A stretch of 64,000 nt of DNA from Mycolicibacterium phlei (GCF_001583415.1 NZ_CP014475.1:4588001-4652000), one strand, 5' to 3'. Shown: positions 40,739-50,096, numbered from the stretch's first letter. The notes: generated by a model not told the origin, from the sequence alone. A program made the numbers and translations.

Positions 40739-42157
40739 GTGGCGAAAACGTTCGTCGGATCCCGGGTGCGACAACTGCGTCAGGAACGCGGTTTCAGCCA
40801 GGCCGCGCTCGCCCAGATGCTGGAGATCTCCCCGAGCTACCTGAACCAGATCGAGCACGACGTCCGTCCGCTCACCGTGGCGGTGCTGCTGCGCATCACC
40901 GAGGTGTTCGGCGTCGACGCCACGTTCTTCTCCTCCCAGGACGACACCCGGCTGGTCGCCGAGCTGCGCGAGGTGACGCTGGACCGCGACGTCGACGCCG
41001 ATGTCGACCTGACCGAGATCGCCGACTTCGTCGCCGCGCACCCGAACCTGGCCCGCGCGATGGTCAACCTGCACCGCCGCTACCGGCTGACCACCACCCA
41101 ACTGGCGGCGGCCACCGAGGACCGGTTCTCCGACGGCGCGTCCGGCTCCGGCACCGGCGCGATCACGATGCCGCATGAGGAGGTCCGCGACTACTTCTAC
41201 GAGCGGCAGAACTACCTGCACGAACTCGACACCGCCGCAGAGGATCTCACGATCCGGATGGGCCTGCACCGCGCCGAGCTGACCCGTCAGCTGTCCGACC
41301 GGTTGTCGATGGTGCACGGCGTGCGGGTGGTGCGGCGCACCGACATGGGCGAATCCGTGCTGCACCGCTACGATCCCGAGACCAAGACGCTGGAGATCAG
41401 CAACAGCCTGTCGTCGGGGCAGCGGGTGTTCAAGATGGCCGCCGAGCTGGCGTATCTGGAGTTCGGCGACCTCATCGAGAAACTCGTCGACGAGGGCCGG
41501 TTCACCAGCGACGAGTCGACGAAGCTGGCGCGGATGGGGCTGGCCAACTACTTCGCGGCCGCGGTGGTGCTGCCCTACGGGCAGTTCCACAACGTCGCCG
41601 AGAACTTCCGCTACGACGTCGAACGGCTCTCGGCGTTCTACTCGGTCAGCTACGAGACCATCGCGCACCGGCTGTCCACACTGCAGCGGCCGTCGATGCG
41701 CGGGGTGCCGCTGTCGTTCGTCCGGGTGGACCGCGCGGGCAACATGTCAAAACGGCAGTCCGCCACGGGTTTTCACTTCTCGTCCCACGGCGGCACGTGT
41801 CCGCTGTGGAACGTCTACGAGACGTTCGCCAACCCGGGCAAGATCCTGGTGCAGATCGCGCAGATGCCCGACGGGCGCAACTACCTGTGGGTGGCGCGCA
41901 CCGTGGAGCGGCGCGCGCAGCGCTACGGGCAGCCCGGCAAGACGTTCGCCATCGGGCTGGGCTGCGAACTGCGCCACGCGCACCGGCTGGTCTACTCCGA
42001 GGGCCTGGACTTGTCCGGCAACGTGTCGACCCCGATCGGCGCCGGCTGCCGGGTGTGCGAACGGGACAACTGCCCGCAGCGCGCGTTCCCCGCACTGGGC
42101 CGCTCGCTGGACATCGACGAGCACCGCAGCACCGTCTCGCCGTACCTCGTCAAGTAG
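40739..42157 (+). CDS. ramB: RamB, XRE-family regulator of acetate and glyoxylate metabolism
   Basis: 472 residues. An N-terminal XRE HTH (RVRQLRQERGFSQAALAQML, ISPSYLNQIE) is followed by an ImmA/IrrE-like middle and the short-chain fatty-acid regulator C-terminal domain, with FHFSSHGGTCPLWNVYETF and a Cys cluster GAGCRVCERDNCPQRAFP. In mycobacteria and corynebacteria RamB represses icl and related genes on glucose. GTG 40739 start. Possible self-binding motif CCAAAGCTGCGAAG lies just upstream. Confidence 0.95.
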   Translation: MAKTFVGSRVRQLRQERGFSQAALAQMLEISPSYLNQIEHDVRPLTVAVLLRITEVFGVDATFFSSQDDTRLVAELREVTLDRDVDADVDLTEIADFVAAHPNLARAMVNLHRRYRLTTTQLAAATEDRFSDGASGSGTGAITMPHEEVRDYFYERQNYLHELDTAAEDLTIRMGLHRAELTRQLSDRLSMVHGVRVVRRTDMGESVLHRYDPETKTLEISNSLSSGQRVFKMAAELAYLEFGDLIEKLVDEGRFTSDESTKLARMGLANYFAAAVVLPYGQFHNVAENFRYDVERLSAFYSVSYETIAHRLSTLQRPSMRGVPLSFVRVDRAGNMSKRQSATGFHFSSHGGTCPLWNVYETFANPGKILVQIAQMPDGRNYLWVARTVERRAQRYGQPGKTFAIGLGCELRHAHRLVYSEGLDLSGNVSTPIGAGCRVCERDNCPQRAFPALGRSLDIDEHRSTVSPYLVK

Positions 42158-42181
42158 CCGCCCGGCTATAGACTCGGTGCG

Positions 42182-42733
42182 GTGAGCGATCTCGAGTCGG
42201 CGCGCATCGCGCCCGGCGGATTCAAGGAACTCGGCCCGCTCAACTGGGTCATCGCCAAGATCGGGGCCCGCGTCATCCGCGCGCCGCGGTTCAGTTTGAT
42301 GAATGTGCTTGGCCAGCACCGGCTTCTGTTTCTGGCCTGGCTGCCCTACAGCGGGATGCTGCTCGGGATGCTGAGCAAGCTGCCGGTGCAGGACGCCGAG
42401 GTGGTGATCCTGCGGGTCGGCCACCTGCGCGACTGCGAGTACGAACTGCAGCAGCACCGCAGGCTGGCCCGTTCGCGTGGGCTGGGCCCGGAGGTGCAGA
42501 AGCGGATCTTCGAGGGCCCCGACGCCGAGGGGCTGACCGACCGGCAGCGCGCGCTGATCGCCGCGACCGACGAGTTCGTCGTCACCCGCGGGGTGTCGTC
42601 GGAGACGTGGGCGCGGCTGTCGCGCCACCTGACCCGGCCGCAGCTGATCGAGTTCTGCCTGCTGGCCGCTCAGTACGACGGGCTGGCCGCCACCATCACC
42701 ACTCTCAAAGTGCCGCTTGACTTTCCGGACTAA
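42182..42733 (+). CDS. Carboxymuconolactone decarboxylase / AhpD-like protein (Rv0464c-like)
   Basis: 183 residues. The CMD/AhpD helical core includes VVILRVGHLRDCEYELQQHRRLAR and LIAATDEFVVTRGVS. The usual peroxidase CxxC is reduced to a single Cys (RDCEYE), so hydroperoxidase activity of the AhpD type is doubtful. GTG start 24 bp after ramB, same strand, probably co-transcribed. Function unknown. Confidence 0.82.
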   Translation: MSDLESARIAPGGFKELGPLNWVIAKIGARVIRAPRFSLMNVLGQHRLLFLAWLPYSGMLLGMLSKLPVQDAEVVILRVGHLRDCEYELQQHRRLARSRGLGPEVQKRIFEGPDAEGLTDRQRALIAATDEFVVTRGVSSETWARLSRHLTRPQLIEFCLLAAQYDGLAATITTLKVPLDFPD

Positions 42734-42741
42734 CGACCGGA

Positions 42742-43032
42742 TTAGAGATAGGTGACGCCGAGCACCACCAGCGACAGCAGCACCGGGGAGAACGGCAGTC
42801 CCCACAGGAACGCCGCCCACACCTCGGACCGGCGCTGATACGCGCGCCAGCCCAGCCAGCCCGCGATACCGCCGACGAAAAACGACACCCCGGCGACCAC
42901 CAGCACCCAGGTGCTGACGGTCGCCGTCGAGGTCGCCGCGGAGATCCCGGCCAGCCACAGGATGTGGCCGATCACCAGTCCCCCGACGCCGGCGACCCAG
43001 ATCGCGCGCGCCGTAGTCGACGTCTGACCCAC
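42742..43032 (-). CDS. Small membrane protein (Rv0463-like)
   Basis: 96 residues with about three hydrophobic segments: AIWVAGVGGLVIGHILWLAG, WVLVVAGVSFFVGGIAGWLG and PVLLSLVVLGVTYL. GTG 43032 starts two bases after the lpdC stop, so it is in the same transcript as lpdC. The length matches Rv0463. Function unknown. Confidence 0.82.
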   Translation of the reverse strand: MGQTSTTARAIWVAGVGGLVIGHILWLAGISAATSTATVSTWVLVVAGVSFFVGGIAGWLGWRAYQRRSEVWAAFLWGLPFSPVLLSLVVLGVTYL

Positions 43033-43034
43033 GG

Positions 43035-44441
43035 TCAGAAGTTGATCATGTGGCCCACCAGCCCGTGGAAGCATTCCTGCAGCGCCTCCGACAGGGTCGG
43101 GTGGGTGTGCACGTTGCGGGCCAGTTCGTTGGCGGTCAGGTCCCATTTCTGGGCCAGGGTCAGCTCGGGCAGCAGTTCGGAGACGTCGGGGCCGATCAGG
43201 TGGCCGCCGAGCAGTTCGCCGTATTTCTTGTCGGCGATCAGCTTGACGAAGCCGGTCGGGTCGGCCAGGCCGTGGGCCTTGCCGTTGGCGGTGAACGGGA
43301 ACTTGGCCACCACTATTTCGGACCCTCGGCGTTGCCCCTCTTCCTTGGCCTGCTGTTCGGTGAGTCCGAAGCTGGCGACCTGCGGCTGGCAGAACGTCGC
43401 GCGCGGCATCATCCGGTAGTCACCCAGCGTCAGGGTCTCGGCACCGGCGATGGTCTCGGCGGCCACCACGGCCTGGGCCTCGGCGACGTGGGCCAGCTGC
43501 AGTTTGGCGGTGACATCGCCGATGGCGTAGATGTGGGCGACGTTGGTGCGCATGTGGTCGTCGATGGCGATGGCGCCGCGCTCGGTCAAGGCCACGCCGG
43601 TGTTCTCCAGGCCGTAGCCCTCGACGTTGGGCGCGAACCCGATGGCCTGCAGCACCCGCTCGGCCTTGAGCTGTTCGGTCTTGCCGTCCTTGCTGACGGT
43701 GACGGTGACCTCGCTGCCATTGTCGTCGATGGACTCGACCTTGGTGCCGGTCAGGATCTTCACGCCGAGCTTCTTGTACTGCTTTTCGATCTCCTTGGAG
43801 ACCTCGGCGTCCTCGTTGGGCAGCGCCCGCGGGAGGAACTCGACGATGGTGACCTCGACGCCGTAGTTCTTCAGCACGTAGGCGAACTCCATGCCGATCG
43901 CCCCGGCGCCGGCGATGATGATCGAGGCCGGCAGCTCGCGCGAGAGGATCTGCTTTTCGTAGGTGACCACGTTCTCGGACAGCGAGGTGCCCGGCACCAG
44001 CCGGGTGCTGCTGCCGGTGGCGATGATGGCGTTGTCGAAGGTGACGGTCTGGCTGCCGCCCTCGTTGAGCTCGACCTGCAGGGTGTTGGGGTCGGTGAAG
44101 CGGCCGTAGCCGTGGATCTCGGTGATCTTGTTCTTCTTCATCAAGAAGTGCACACCGGCCACCCGGCCGTCGGCGACCTTGCGGCTGCGGTCGAACGCCG
44201 CGCCGTAGTCGAAGCTGGCCTCACCGGTGATGCCGAAGGTCTTGGCCTCCTTGGTGAAGATGTGGGCCAACTCCGCGTTGCGCAGCAGCGCCTTCGACGG
44301 GATACACCCGACGTTCAGACACACCCCACCCCACCACTTGGGCTCGACGATGGCGGTGTTCAGTCCAAGCTGAGCGGCACGGATCGCGGCGACGTAACCA
44401 CCGGGACCGGCTCCGAGTACGACGACGTCAAAGTGGGTCAC
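43035..44441 (-). CDS. lpdC: Dihydrolipoamide dehydrogenase
   Basis: 468 residues. The FAD site is VVVLGAGPGGYVAAIRAAQLG, the redox disulfide GGVCLNVGCIPSK, the NAD site IIAGAGAIGMEFAYVL and the catalytic base HAHPTLSE (here NVHTHPTLSEALQE). It serves pyruvate and 2-oxo acid dehydrogenases and, in mycobacteria, the DlaT/AhpD peroxidase. GTG start overlaps the stop of the ABC ATPase gene upstream (4 bases), unlike what one expects for a housekeeping gene alone. Corresponds to Rv0462. Confidence 0.97.
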   Translation of the reverse strand: MTHFDVVVLGAGPGGYVAAIRAAQLGLNTAIVEPKWWGGVCLNVGCIPSKALLRNAELAHIFTKEAKTFGITGEASFDYGAAFDRSRKVADGRVAGVHFLMKKNKITEIHGYGRFTDPNTLQVELNEGGSQTVTFDNAIIATGSSTRLVPGTSLSENVVTYEKQILSRELPASIIIAGAGAIGMEFAYVLKNYGVEVTIVEFLPRALPNEDAEVSKEIEKQYKKLGVKILTGTKVESIDDNGSEVTVTVSKDGKTEQLKAERVLQAIGFAPNVEGYGLENTGVALTERGAIAIDDHMRTNVAHIYAIGDVTAKLQLAHVAEAQAVVAAETIAGAETLTLGDYRMMPRATFCQPQVASFGLTEQQAKEEGQRRGSEIVVAKFPFTANGKAHGLADPTGFVKLIADKKYGELLGGHLIGPDVSELLPELTLAQKWDLTANELARNVHTHPTLSEALQECFHGLVGHMINF

Positions 44442-45094
44442 ACCCCTACCCTAGTGGCCGACGGCCGGACACAGGGGGTGGGTGGCGCGGATCGGGGCAG
44501 CCGGACGACGTCGTCGCTGAGCGCGTCGACCAGCGCGGCGTCGTGGCTGACCAGGACCACCGCCGCGCGCGAGGCGAGGCCGCGCAACACCTCGACGACG
44601 TCGCGGGTGGCGATCGGGTCCAACATCGCCGTCGGCTCGTCGCACAGCACATAGGACGGCCGCTGCAGCAGCAGCCGCGCGATGGCGGCGCGCTGCAGCT
44701 GCCCGTCGCTGACCTGCCCGGGGTAGCGGTCCAGCAGCGACGCCGGCAGGCCGACCGTATCGAGCACGTCGTGCACGAGGGCCGTCTCGCCGCGGATGGC
44801 CGCGGGTTCGCCGATGATCCGGCGCAGTGTCCAGCGCGGGTTGCACACCAGCCGCGGATGCTGCGCCAGCATCGCGACCGAACCGCGCGGCGGTGTCGGC
44901 GCCCCGTCGTAGCGGATCCGCCCGGAGGCGGGCGGGTGCAGTCCGGCGAGCACCCGCAGCAGCGTGGTCTTGCCGCACCCGGAGGGACCGGTGATCCCGG
45001 TGACGGCGCCGGTCGCCGCGGTGACGTCGAGCCCGGCGAACAGGACGTGCGCGCCGTAGCCGGCGGCCAGGCCCGACGCCTCGAGGCGGCTCAT
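44438..45094 (-). CDS. ABC transporter ATPase (NikE/DppF-like)
   Basis: 218 residues, a single ATPase domain. Walker A is GPSGCGKTTLLRV, the signature VSDGQLQRAAIARLLL, Walker B YVLCDEPTAM and the switch His in VLVSHDAAL. It lacks the C-terminal oligopeptide extension found in DppF/OppF, like the short NikE type. It overlaps both neighbours by four bases (ABC gene upstream, lpdC downstream). It energises uptake with the ATPase encoded just upstream. Confidence 0.88.
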   Translation of the reverse strand: MSRLEASGLAAGYGAHVLFAGLDVTAATGAVTGITGPSGCGKTTLLRVLAGLHPPASGRIRYDGAPTPPRGSVAMLAQHPRLVCNPRWTLRRIIGEPAAIRGETALVHDVLDTVGLPASLLDRYPGQVSDGQLQRAAIARLLLQRPSYVLCDEPTAMLDPIATRDVVEVLRGLASRAAVVLVSHDAALVDALSDDVVRLPRSAPPTPCVRPSATRVGV

Positions 45095-45858
45095 ACCAGC
45101 GCCCCCTCGAAGAAGCGGGCGGTGTAGTCGTCACCGGCGGCGAACATGTCGACCAGCGGCGCCTGGCGCAGCACGGCGCCGTCACGCATCAGCGCCACCT
45201 GACCGCACACCTCGGCGGCAAGCAACGAGCGCAGGTCGTGGGTGATCACCAGCACGCCCGCCCCGTCGGCGGCGGCGTCGGCGAGCAGGCGCCACACCGT
45301 CGCCGCGTTGTCCGGGTCCAGAGCCGAGGTGGGCTCGTCGGCGATGAGAAGCCGCGGGCGCCCGGCGAGGGCTGCCGCGATCGCGGCCCGCTGCGCCATT
45401 CCGCCGGACAGCTCGTGTGGGTAGCGGTCGCCGACGTCGTCGGGCAGGTGCACCGCGGCGAACAACTCGTCCGGGCCGCGGTCGGCGCCGAGCCTGCGGC
45501 AGACCTCGGCGAGCTGGGCGCCGACGGTGCGCACGGGTGTGAACGACGTGACCGCCGACTGGGGCACCAGCCCGATCCGGCTGCCGCGCAACGCGCGCCA
45601 GGTTTTCTCACCGGCGCCGGTCAGGTCGGCGTCGCCGATCATGATGCGGCCGGTGACGCTCGACGACGGCGGCAGCAGTCCGCACAGAGCCAGTGCGACA
45701 AGCGATTTGCCGCACCCGGATTCGCCGATGAGTGCGGTGACGTCACCCGCGGGTACGACGAGGTCGGTACCGTCGAGCACGCGGACGACGGGCGAGCGAC
45801 GGCCGCCGCGCACCGCGATCTCGACTGTCAGGTTCTCCAGTTGCGCTGCGATCTCCAT
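45091..45858 (-). CDS. ABC transporter ATPase (NikD/DppD-like)
   Basis: 255 residues. Walker A GESGCGKSLVALAL, signature ELSGGMAQRAAIAAAL, Walker B LLIADEPTSALD and VLVITHDLRSL are all intact. Its length equals NikD of the nickel importer (about 254) and is shorter than DppD (about 330), arguing against a classical dipeptide system. Overlaps the next ATPase gene by four bases and lies two bases after the permease gene. Confidence 0.9.
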   Translation of the reverse strand: MEIAAQLENLTVEIAVRGGRRSPVVRVLDGTDLVVPAGDVTALIGESGCGKSLVALALCGLLPPSSSVTGRIMIGDADLTGAGEKTWRALRGSRIGLVPQSAVTSFTPVRTVGAQLAEVCRRLGADRGPDELFAAVHLPDDVGDRYPHELSGGMAQRAAIAAALAGRPRLLIADEPTSALDPDNAATVWRLLADAAADGAGVLVITHDLRSLLAAEVCGQVALMRDGAVLRQAPLVDMFAAGDDYTARFFEGALV

Positions 45859-45859
45859 G

Positions 45860-46684
45860 TCACCACACCTGTCCCGTCGGAGGTGTACCGCGCCGGCGGG
45901 CGGACGAGCCGCCGAGCGCGAACGCCAGTGCCGTCACGATCAACGCGGCCGCCGGTACCGCGAGCGTCCACCACGCACCGGTGAACACGTCACCGCGGGC
46001 CTCGCCGAGCAGCGTGCCGAGGCTCGCCCGGTCCGGCGACAGGCCGACCCCGAGGAACGACAGTGTCGACTCGTGCCAGATCGCGTGGGGCAGAAGCATG
46101 ATCATCGCCACCAGCGCCTGCCCGGTCACGGCGGGCACCAGGTGCCTGCGTGCGACGAACCACCGCGACGCACCCGCCAGCCGGGAGGTCTGCACCCAAC
46201 CGGCGTCGGCCACGGCGAGCAGTTCGGCGCGCACCACCCGCGCCACCGCCGGCCAGTGGGTGAGCGCGATCGAGGCGATGATCGCCAGCGGCGCGCCCCG
46301 CCACATCGCGGCGATGACGATTCCGACCACCAGGTGCGGCAGCGCGTTGAAGCCGTCGACAAGACGCATCACCAACGCGTCCACCCAGCCGCCGGCCAAC
46401 GCCGATGCGATGCCGATCAGCAGCCCGAGCACGGTCGCGGCCAGCGCGCACACGGCGGCGATCACCAGCGAGATGCGCAGCGCCTCCGCGCAGCGGACCA
46501 GCAGGTCGTATCCCGAATGATCGGTGCCCAGTAGGTGTTTCGCGCTTGGCGGCTGCAGTGCGGCGGAGAAGTCGGCGACCTGGTCGCCGGACAGCAGCGG
46601 GATCACCACCGCGGCGGCGGCGATGACCGCGACGACGGCCCAGGGCCACGCGATCCGAGTCCTGACCTCCGGCAGCGTGGTCAT
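45860..46684 (-). CDS. ABC transporter permease (NikC/DppC-like)
   Basis: 274 residues, about six helices. N-terminal VVAVIAAAAVVIPLL, the LLGTDHSGYDLLVRCAEALRIS segment typical of DppC/NikC, and the EAA loop-like ELLAVADAGWVQTSRLAGAS. The start overlaps the upstream permease stop (ATGA). It partners with the other permease to form the pore. Confidence 0.9.
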   Translation of the reverse strand: MTTLPEVRTRIAWPWAVVAVIAAAAVVIPLLSGDQVADFSAALQPPSAKHLLGTDHSGYDLLVRCAEALRISLVIAAVCALAATVLGLLIGIASALAGGWVDALVMRLVDGFNALPHLVVGIVIAAMWRGAPLAIIASIALTHWPAVARVVRAELLAVADAGWVQTSRLAGASRWFVARRHLVPAVTGQALVAMIMLLPHAIWHESTLSFLGVGLSPDRASLGTLLGEARGDVFTGAWWTLAVPAAALIVTALAFALGGSSARRRGTPPTGQVW

Positions 46685-47715
46685 GCCGTCATCCCGATCC
46701 GCGGGTCGACGGCAACGGCTGCGGCGTCCGACAGTGCCGACCCGGCCAGCACCGCGACCGCTGAGCCGACCGTCAGCGCCGCCAGCAGCGGGAAGTCCAG
46801 TGCCGCTGCGGATTCCACCAGGACGGCGGCCATGCCTGGCCAGCCGAAGACGGTCTCGACGATCGCCGCGCCGGCGATCAGTTCAGGTAGCCGGGTGCCG
46901 AGCAGCGCCAGCGTCGGCAGCACCGACACCGGTGCGATGTGCCCCCACATCAGCGCCCAGCCGTGCACTCCCCTGGCCCGCGCGGAACGCACCGCATCCG
47001 AGGCGCACGCCTCGACCACCGCGGTGCGCGTCGTCAGCAGCAGCCACGGGATCTGCGAAAGCGCCAGGGCGATCAGCGGTAGCACGGCGTGCCGCAGCAC
47101 ACCGGCCGCGGTGTACGGATCGCCGGGGGCGGCGGCGCCGGACGCCGGAAACCAGCGCAGCCCCACCGCGAGAACCGCCACCAGTGCCAGCGAGACAACG
47201 AACGGCGGCACCGCGGCGAACGTCACCGCGAACGCGTTGGCCAGCCGGTCCAGCACACCGTCGCGGCGCATCCCGGCCATCACGCCGACCAGAATCGCGA
47301 TCAACGAGGCCAGCAGCAGCGCGCACCCGGACAGCGCGACGGTGAACGGCATCCGTTCAGCGAGCACCGCGCTCACCGGCAGCGACTGCGTCGATGACCA
47401 GCCGAGGTCGCCGTGCAGCAACCCGTTCACCCACGTCCACCACGCCTGCCACCACGGCTGGTCGAGGTCGTAGGCGGCGCGCATCGCCTCCCGCTGCGCG
47501 GGGGTGGCGCGCTGGAAGTTGTCGCCGAGGTAGGCCACCAGCGGGTCGAACGGCGACAGCGACGCGACCGCGAACATCGCCGCCGACACCGCGACCGTCA
47601 CAGGGACCGCGATGGCCAGTCGGATCGCCAAGAGCCGCAGGGCGATTCGACAGCGCCCCGAGCGGGAGCCCCCGCGCGGCGCGATGGCGGCGGGCGGCCG
47701 GGTCAGCGTCGCCAT
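46681..47715 (-). CDS. ABC transporter permease (NikB/DppB-like)
   Basis: 344 residues from ATG 47715 (MATLTRPPA), about six helices. It shows LAIAVPVTVAVSAAMFAVASLSP at the first helix and the EAA-like VVEACASDAVRSARARGV. The longer frame from 47742 would run into the substrate-binding gene; the chosen start still overlaps that gene by 13 bases. Co-transcribed with the rest of the importer. Confidence 0.88.
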   Translation of the reverse strand: MATLTRPPAAIAPRGGSRSGRCRIALRLLAIRLAIAVPVTVAVSAAMFAVASLSPFDPLVAYLGDNFQRATPAQREAMRAAYDLDQPWWQAWWTWVNGLLHGDLGWSSTQSLPVSAVLAERMPFTVALSGCALLLASLIAILVGVMAGMRRDGVLDRLANAFAVTFAAVPPFVVSLALVAVLAVGLRWFPASGAAAPGDPYTAAGVLRHAVLPLIALALSQIPWLLLTTRTAVVEACASDAVRSARARGVHGWALMWGHIAPVSVLPTLALLGTRLPELIAGAAIVETVFGWPGMAAVLVESAAALDFPLLAALTVGSAVAVLAGSALSDAAAVAVDPRIGMTA

Positions 47716-49304
47716 GCCGCGAGGTTCCACCACGGGCCCCACGACACGCCGTGGGAGTGCGGTTCCAGGATCGGCGCCGGATGCCGCCAGCCGCGGTCGC
47801 GGTAGCCGTAGCTGTGGTCGAGGAAAACCAGGAACACGTGCGACGGGGCGGTGACGTACGTCGACTGGATCCGGCGGTACAGCTCGTCCTTCTGCGGTCC
47901 CGTCGCCGATTCGCGGGCGCGCTCGAGCAGGTCGTCGAGCCCCGGCGCGGTGAAGTTGCCGGGGTTCGAGTAGATCGACGACTCGGGTACGCGGGTGTGC
48001 AGGGTGTCGTACACCTGGGAGTCGATGCTGTACGGCGTCGAGCCCCCGCCGAGCAGCACCGCGGAGTCACCGAACCGGGTGTCGATCTCGTCCCAGCTGG
48101 TGCCGCGGGTACGCACCTCGACTCCCAGCGGTCTCATCGCGGCGGCGAACGCCACCGCGAGGTCTCGGCGCACGGTGTCGGCGGCGTTGTACAGCAGCTC
48201 GAACGACGCTGGTACACCGTCTTTCTCGCGGCGGCCATCGGGTCCCGCGCGCCATCCCGCCTCGTCGAGGATCGCCGCTGCGCGGGCGGCGTCGAAGCCG
48301 AACTGTGCGCCGGGTTCGTAGGCGTCGCCGTAGACCGACGCGACCGGGGTGCTGGCCGGGCTGGCCTTACCCGCCAGCACGTCTCGCACCATCGCGTCCC
48401 GGTCGACGGCGAGGTTCATCGCCAGCCGGGCCTGCGGGTCGGCGGTGAACGCGTTACCCGCGGGCAGCGCGACGCCGCGCCAGTCGGCCGACTGCACGGC
48501 CACCGTCCGCACGTCGTCGCCGGCGATCGAATCGACCAGCCGGGGCGGCAGGTTCGCGCCGTCCACCTCACCGGCGACGAGACGTTGGGCGCGGGTGTTG
48601 TCGTCGGGGGTGTAGGTGTAGACGATGCGCTTGATCTCGGGCGCCTCAGCCCAGTAGTCGTCGCGGGCGACCAGCACCGCCTGGTCGGGACGCAGGCTCT
48701 CGAGCCGGTACGGCCCGGTGCCGACGGGTTCGGTGTTGACGGCCCAGTCGGCCGCGGGGCCGGATTCCACCTTCTCCGACGGCAGGATGCTCAACAGCAG
48801 GTACGGGCGCGGGTCGGCGGCCGTGGTCGTCTCGACGACGACCGCGTCGGGGCCGTCGGCCGTGACGGCGACCACGGCCTGCAGGTTGGTCGAGATCTCC
48901 GAGGCGACGGCGGGGTCCTTGACCGCCGCATATGTCGCCACGACGTCGGCGGAGTCCAGCGACGAGCCGTCGGAGAACGTGACGCCGGAGCGCAGCGGGA
49001 TGCGCCAGCGGTGTGGTCCTACCGGCTCGGGCGCATCGGCGGCGAGGGCGGGCACGAGGTCCGGAACGACGTCGTCGGTGTCGGCCTGCGGCCGGTACAG
49101 CCCGTCGTACAGGGGCGAGACGCCCTGTTCGCCGTAGCCGTTGACCGGGTTGAAGGAGCCGAGTTCCTGGCCCGCGGCCAGCACGATCTGTTCGGTCGGG
49201 CCGGACCCGGACCCGGTCGCACAGCCGGCCGCGACCAGCGCGGTGACGACGGCGACGACAGACAGCCCGCGCGGCAGCGAACGCACACCCCTCGGCAACA
49301 TCAT
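47703..49304 (-). CDS. ABC transporter substrate-binding lipoprotein (NikA/DppA family)
   Basis: 533 residues from the double Met at 49304. Signal peptide with VVTALVAAGCATG and probable lipid-anchor Cys28. The SBP_bac_5 fold is shown by GVTFSDGSSLDSADVVATY, NTEPVGTGPYRLESL and PQARLAMNLAVDRDAMV. First gene of a five-gene importer ordered binding protein, two permeases, two short ATPases, as in nikABCDE. Substrate could be nickel, a metallophore, or a peptide; sequence alone does not decide. Confidence 0.88.
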   Translation of the reverse strand: MMLPRGVRSLPRGLSVVAVVTALVAAGCATGSGSGPTEQIVLAAGQELGSFNPVNGYGEQGVSPLYDGLYRPQADTDDVVPDLVPALAADAPEPVGPHRWRIPLRSGVTFSDGSSLDSADVVATYAAVKDPAVASEISTNLQAVVAVTADGPDAVVVETTTAADPRPYLLLSILPSEKVESGPAADWAVNTEPVGTGPYRLESLRPDQAVLVARDDYWAEAPEIKRIVYTYTPDDNTRAQRLVAGEVDGANLPPRLVDSIAGDDVRTVAVQSADWRGVALPAGNAFTADPQARLAMNLAVDRDAMVRDVLAGKASPASTPVASVYGDAYEPGAQFGFDAARAAAILDEAGWRAGPDGRREKDGVPASFELLYNAADTVRRDLAVAFAAAMRPLGVEVRTRGTSWDEIDTRFGDSAVLLGGGSTPYSIDSQVYDTLHTRVPESSIYSNPGNFTAPGLDDLLERARESATGPQKDELYRRIQSTYVTAPSHVFLVFLDHSYGYRDRGWRHPAPILEPHSHGVSWGPWWNLAAWRR

Positions 49305-49366
49305 CTGTCTATCTGAACATATGATCTGACGGGGTGCCACCGGAGACCGGATGGCCGCGGCTCAGC

Positions 49367-49825
49367 TCAGTAAGGAATCAGCCCGACCAGGCACCGGTTG
49401 GCCCATTCGCAGTAGTAGATGCCGTGCAGCACGGCCGCCCCGGCCACAGCGGCCAGCGGCGCCGACATGAACGCCAGCGCCAGTGCGGACCAGGCGGGAC
49501 GGGGCGCCATCGCGGTGAGCAGGCCGCCGACCGTGGAGAAGATCACGAACAGCAGCACCACGAACACCGGGGCGGTCTTGTCCAGCGACTGGTACCACCA
49601 GTCGTAGAGGAACCAGCCGGACACCGCCGACGGCACCCACACCGCGGCGAGGACCAGCGCGAACAGCCACCGTTTGAGGTACTGGTAGTCGCCGGGGACG
49701 ACGATCGGCTGCGCGTGCGGTGCCGGCAGCTCGGGGGCCGGGGCGGGTGCCTCGAACTCGCCGGTGTCGAACGTCGGCGTGTACGGCTGGGTCGGCTCGC
49801 CCGGCAGCGTCTCGGTCTCATGCAT
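49367..49825 (-). CDS. Membrane protein with Pro-rich N-terminus (Rv0461-like)
   Basis: 152 residues. The N-terminal 45 are Pro/Glu/Ala-rich (PAPAPELPAPHAQP), followed by about three helices: WLFALVLAAVWVPSAVSGWF, PVFVVLLFVIFSTVGGLL and ALALAFMSAPLAAVAGAAVL. It ends EWANRCLVGLIPY with two Cys on the outer side. Overlaps the next small membrane gene upstream by eight bases. Function unknown. Confidence 0.82.
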   Translation of the reverse strand: MHETETLPGEPTQPYTPTFDTGEFEAPAPAPELPAPHAQPIVVPGDYQYLKRWLFALVLAAVWVPSAVSGWFLYDWWYQSLDKTAPVFVVLLFVIFSTVGGLLTAMAPRPAWSALALAFMSAPLAAVAGAAVLHGIYYCEWANRCLVGLIPY

Positions 49826-50096
49826 GGCTGACCGCCTCGACCGCCACCAGCACCCCGAACCAGCCGGGCGCGACGGCGAGCAGGAACGCGCCGACCGTCG
49901 TTGCCCACCGCCGCCCGGACAGCAGGATCGTCAAGATCCCGAGGATGCTCGGCACCCCGACCACCAGGCCGACGACGACGTCCGGCCGGATCGCGGCGTC
50001 GACGAGCACAGAGGTGGCGACTCCGAGGATGAGCCCCACCGCTGTGCCGACGAGAAGGGCGCTGGTCAGCAACCGCGCCTTGGGCAGCGGGATCAC
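49818..50096 (-). CDS. Small hydrophobic protein (Rv0460-like)
   Basis: 92 residues with three hydrophobic stretches: LLTSALLVGTAVGLILGVATSVLV, VVVGLVVGVPSILGILTILL and TVGAFLLAVAPGWFGVLVAV. ATG start at 50096. Coupled to the Pro-rich membrane protein downstream. Function unknown. Confidence 0.82.
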   Translation of the reverse strand: MIPLPKARLLTSALLVGTAVGLILGVATSVLVDAAIRPDVVVGLVVGVPSILGILTILLSGRRWATTVGAFLLAVAPGWFGVLVAVEAVSHA

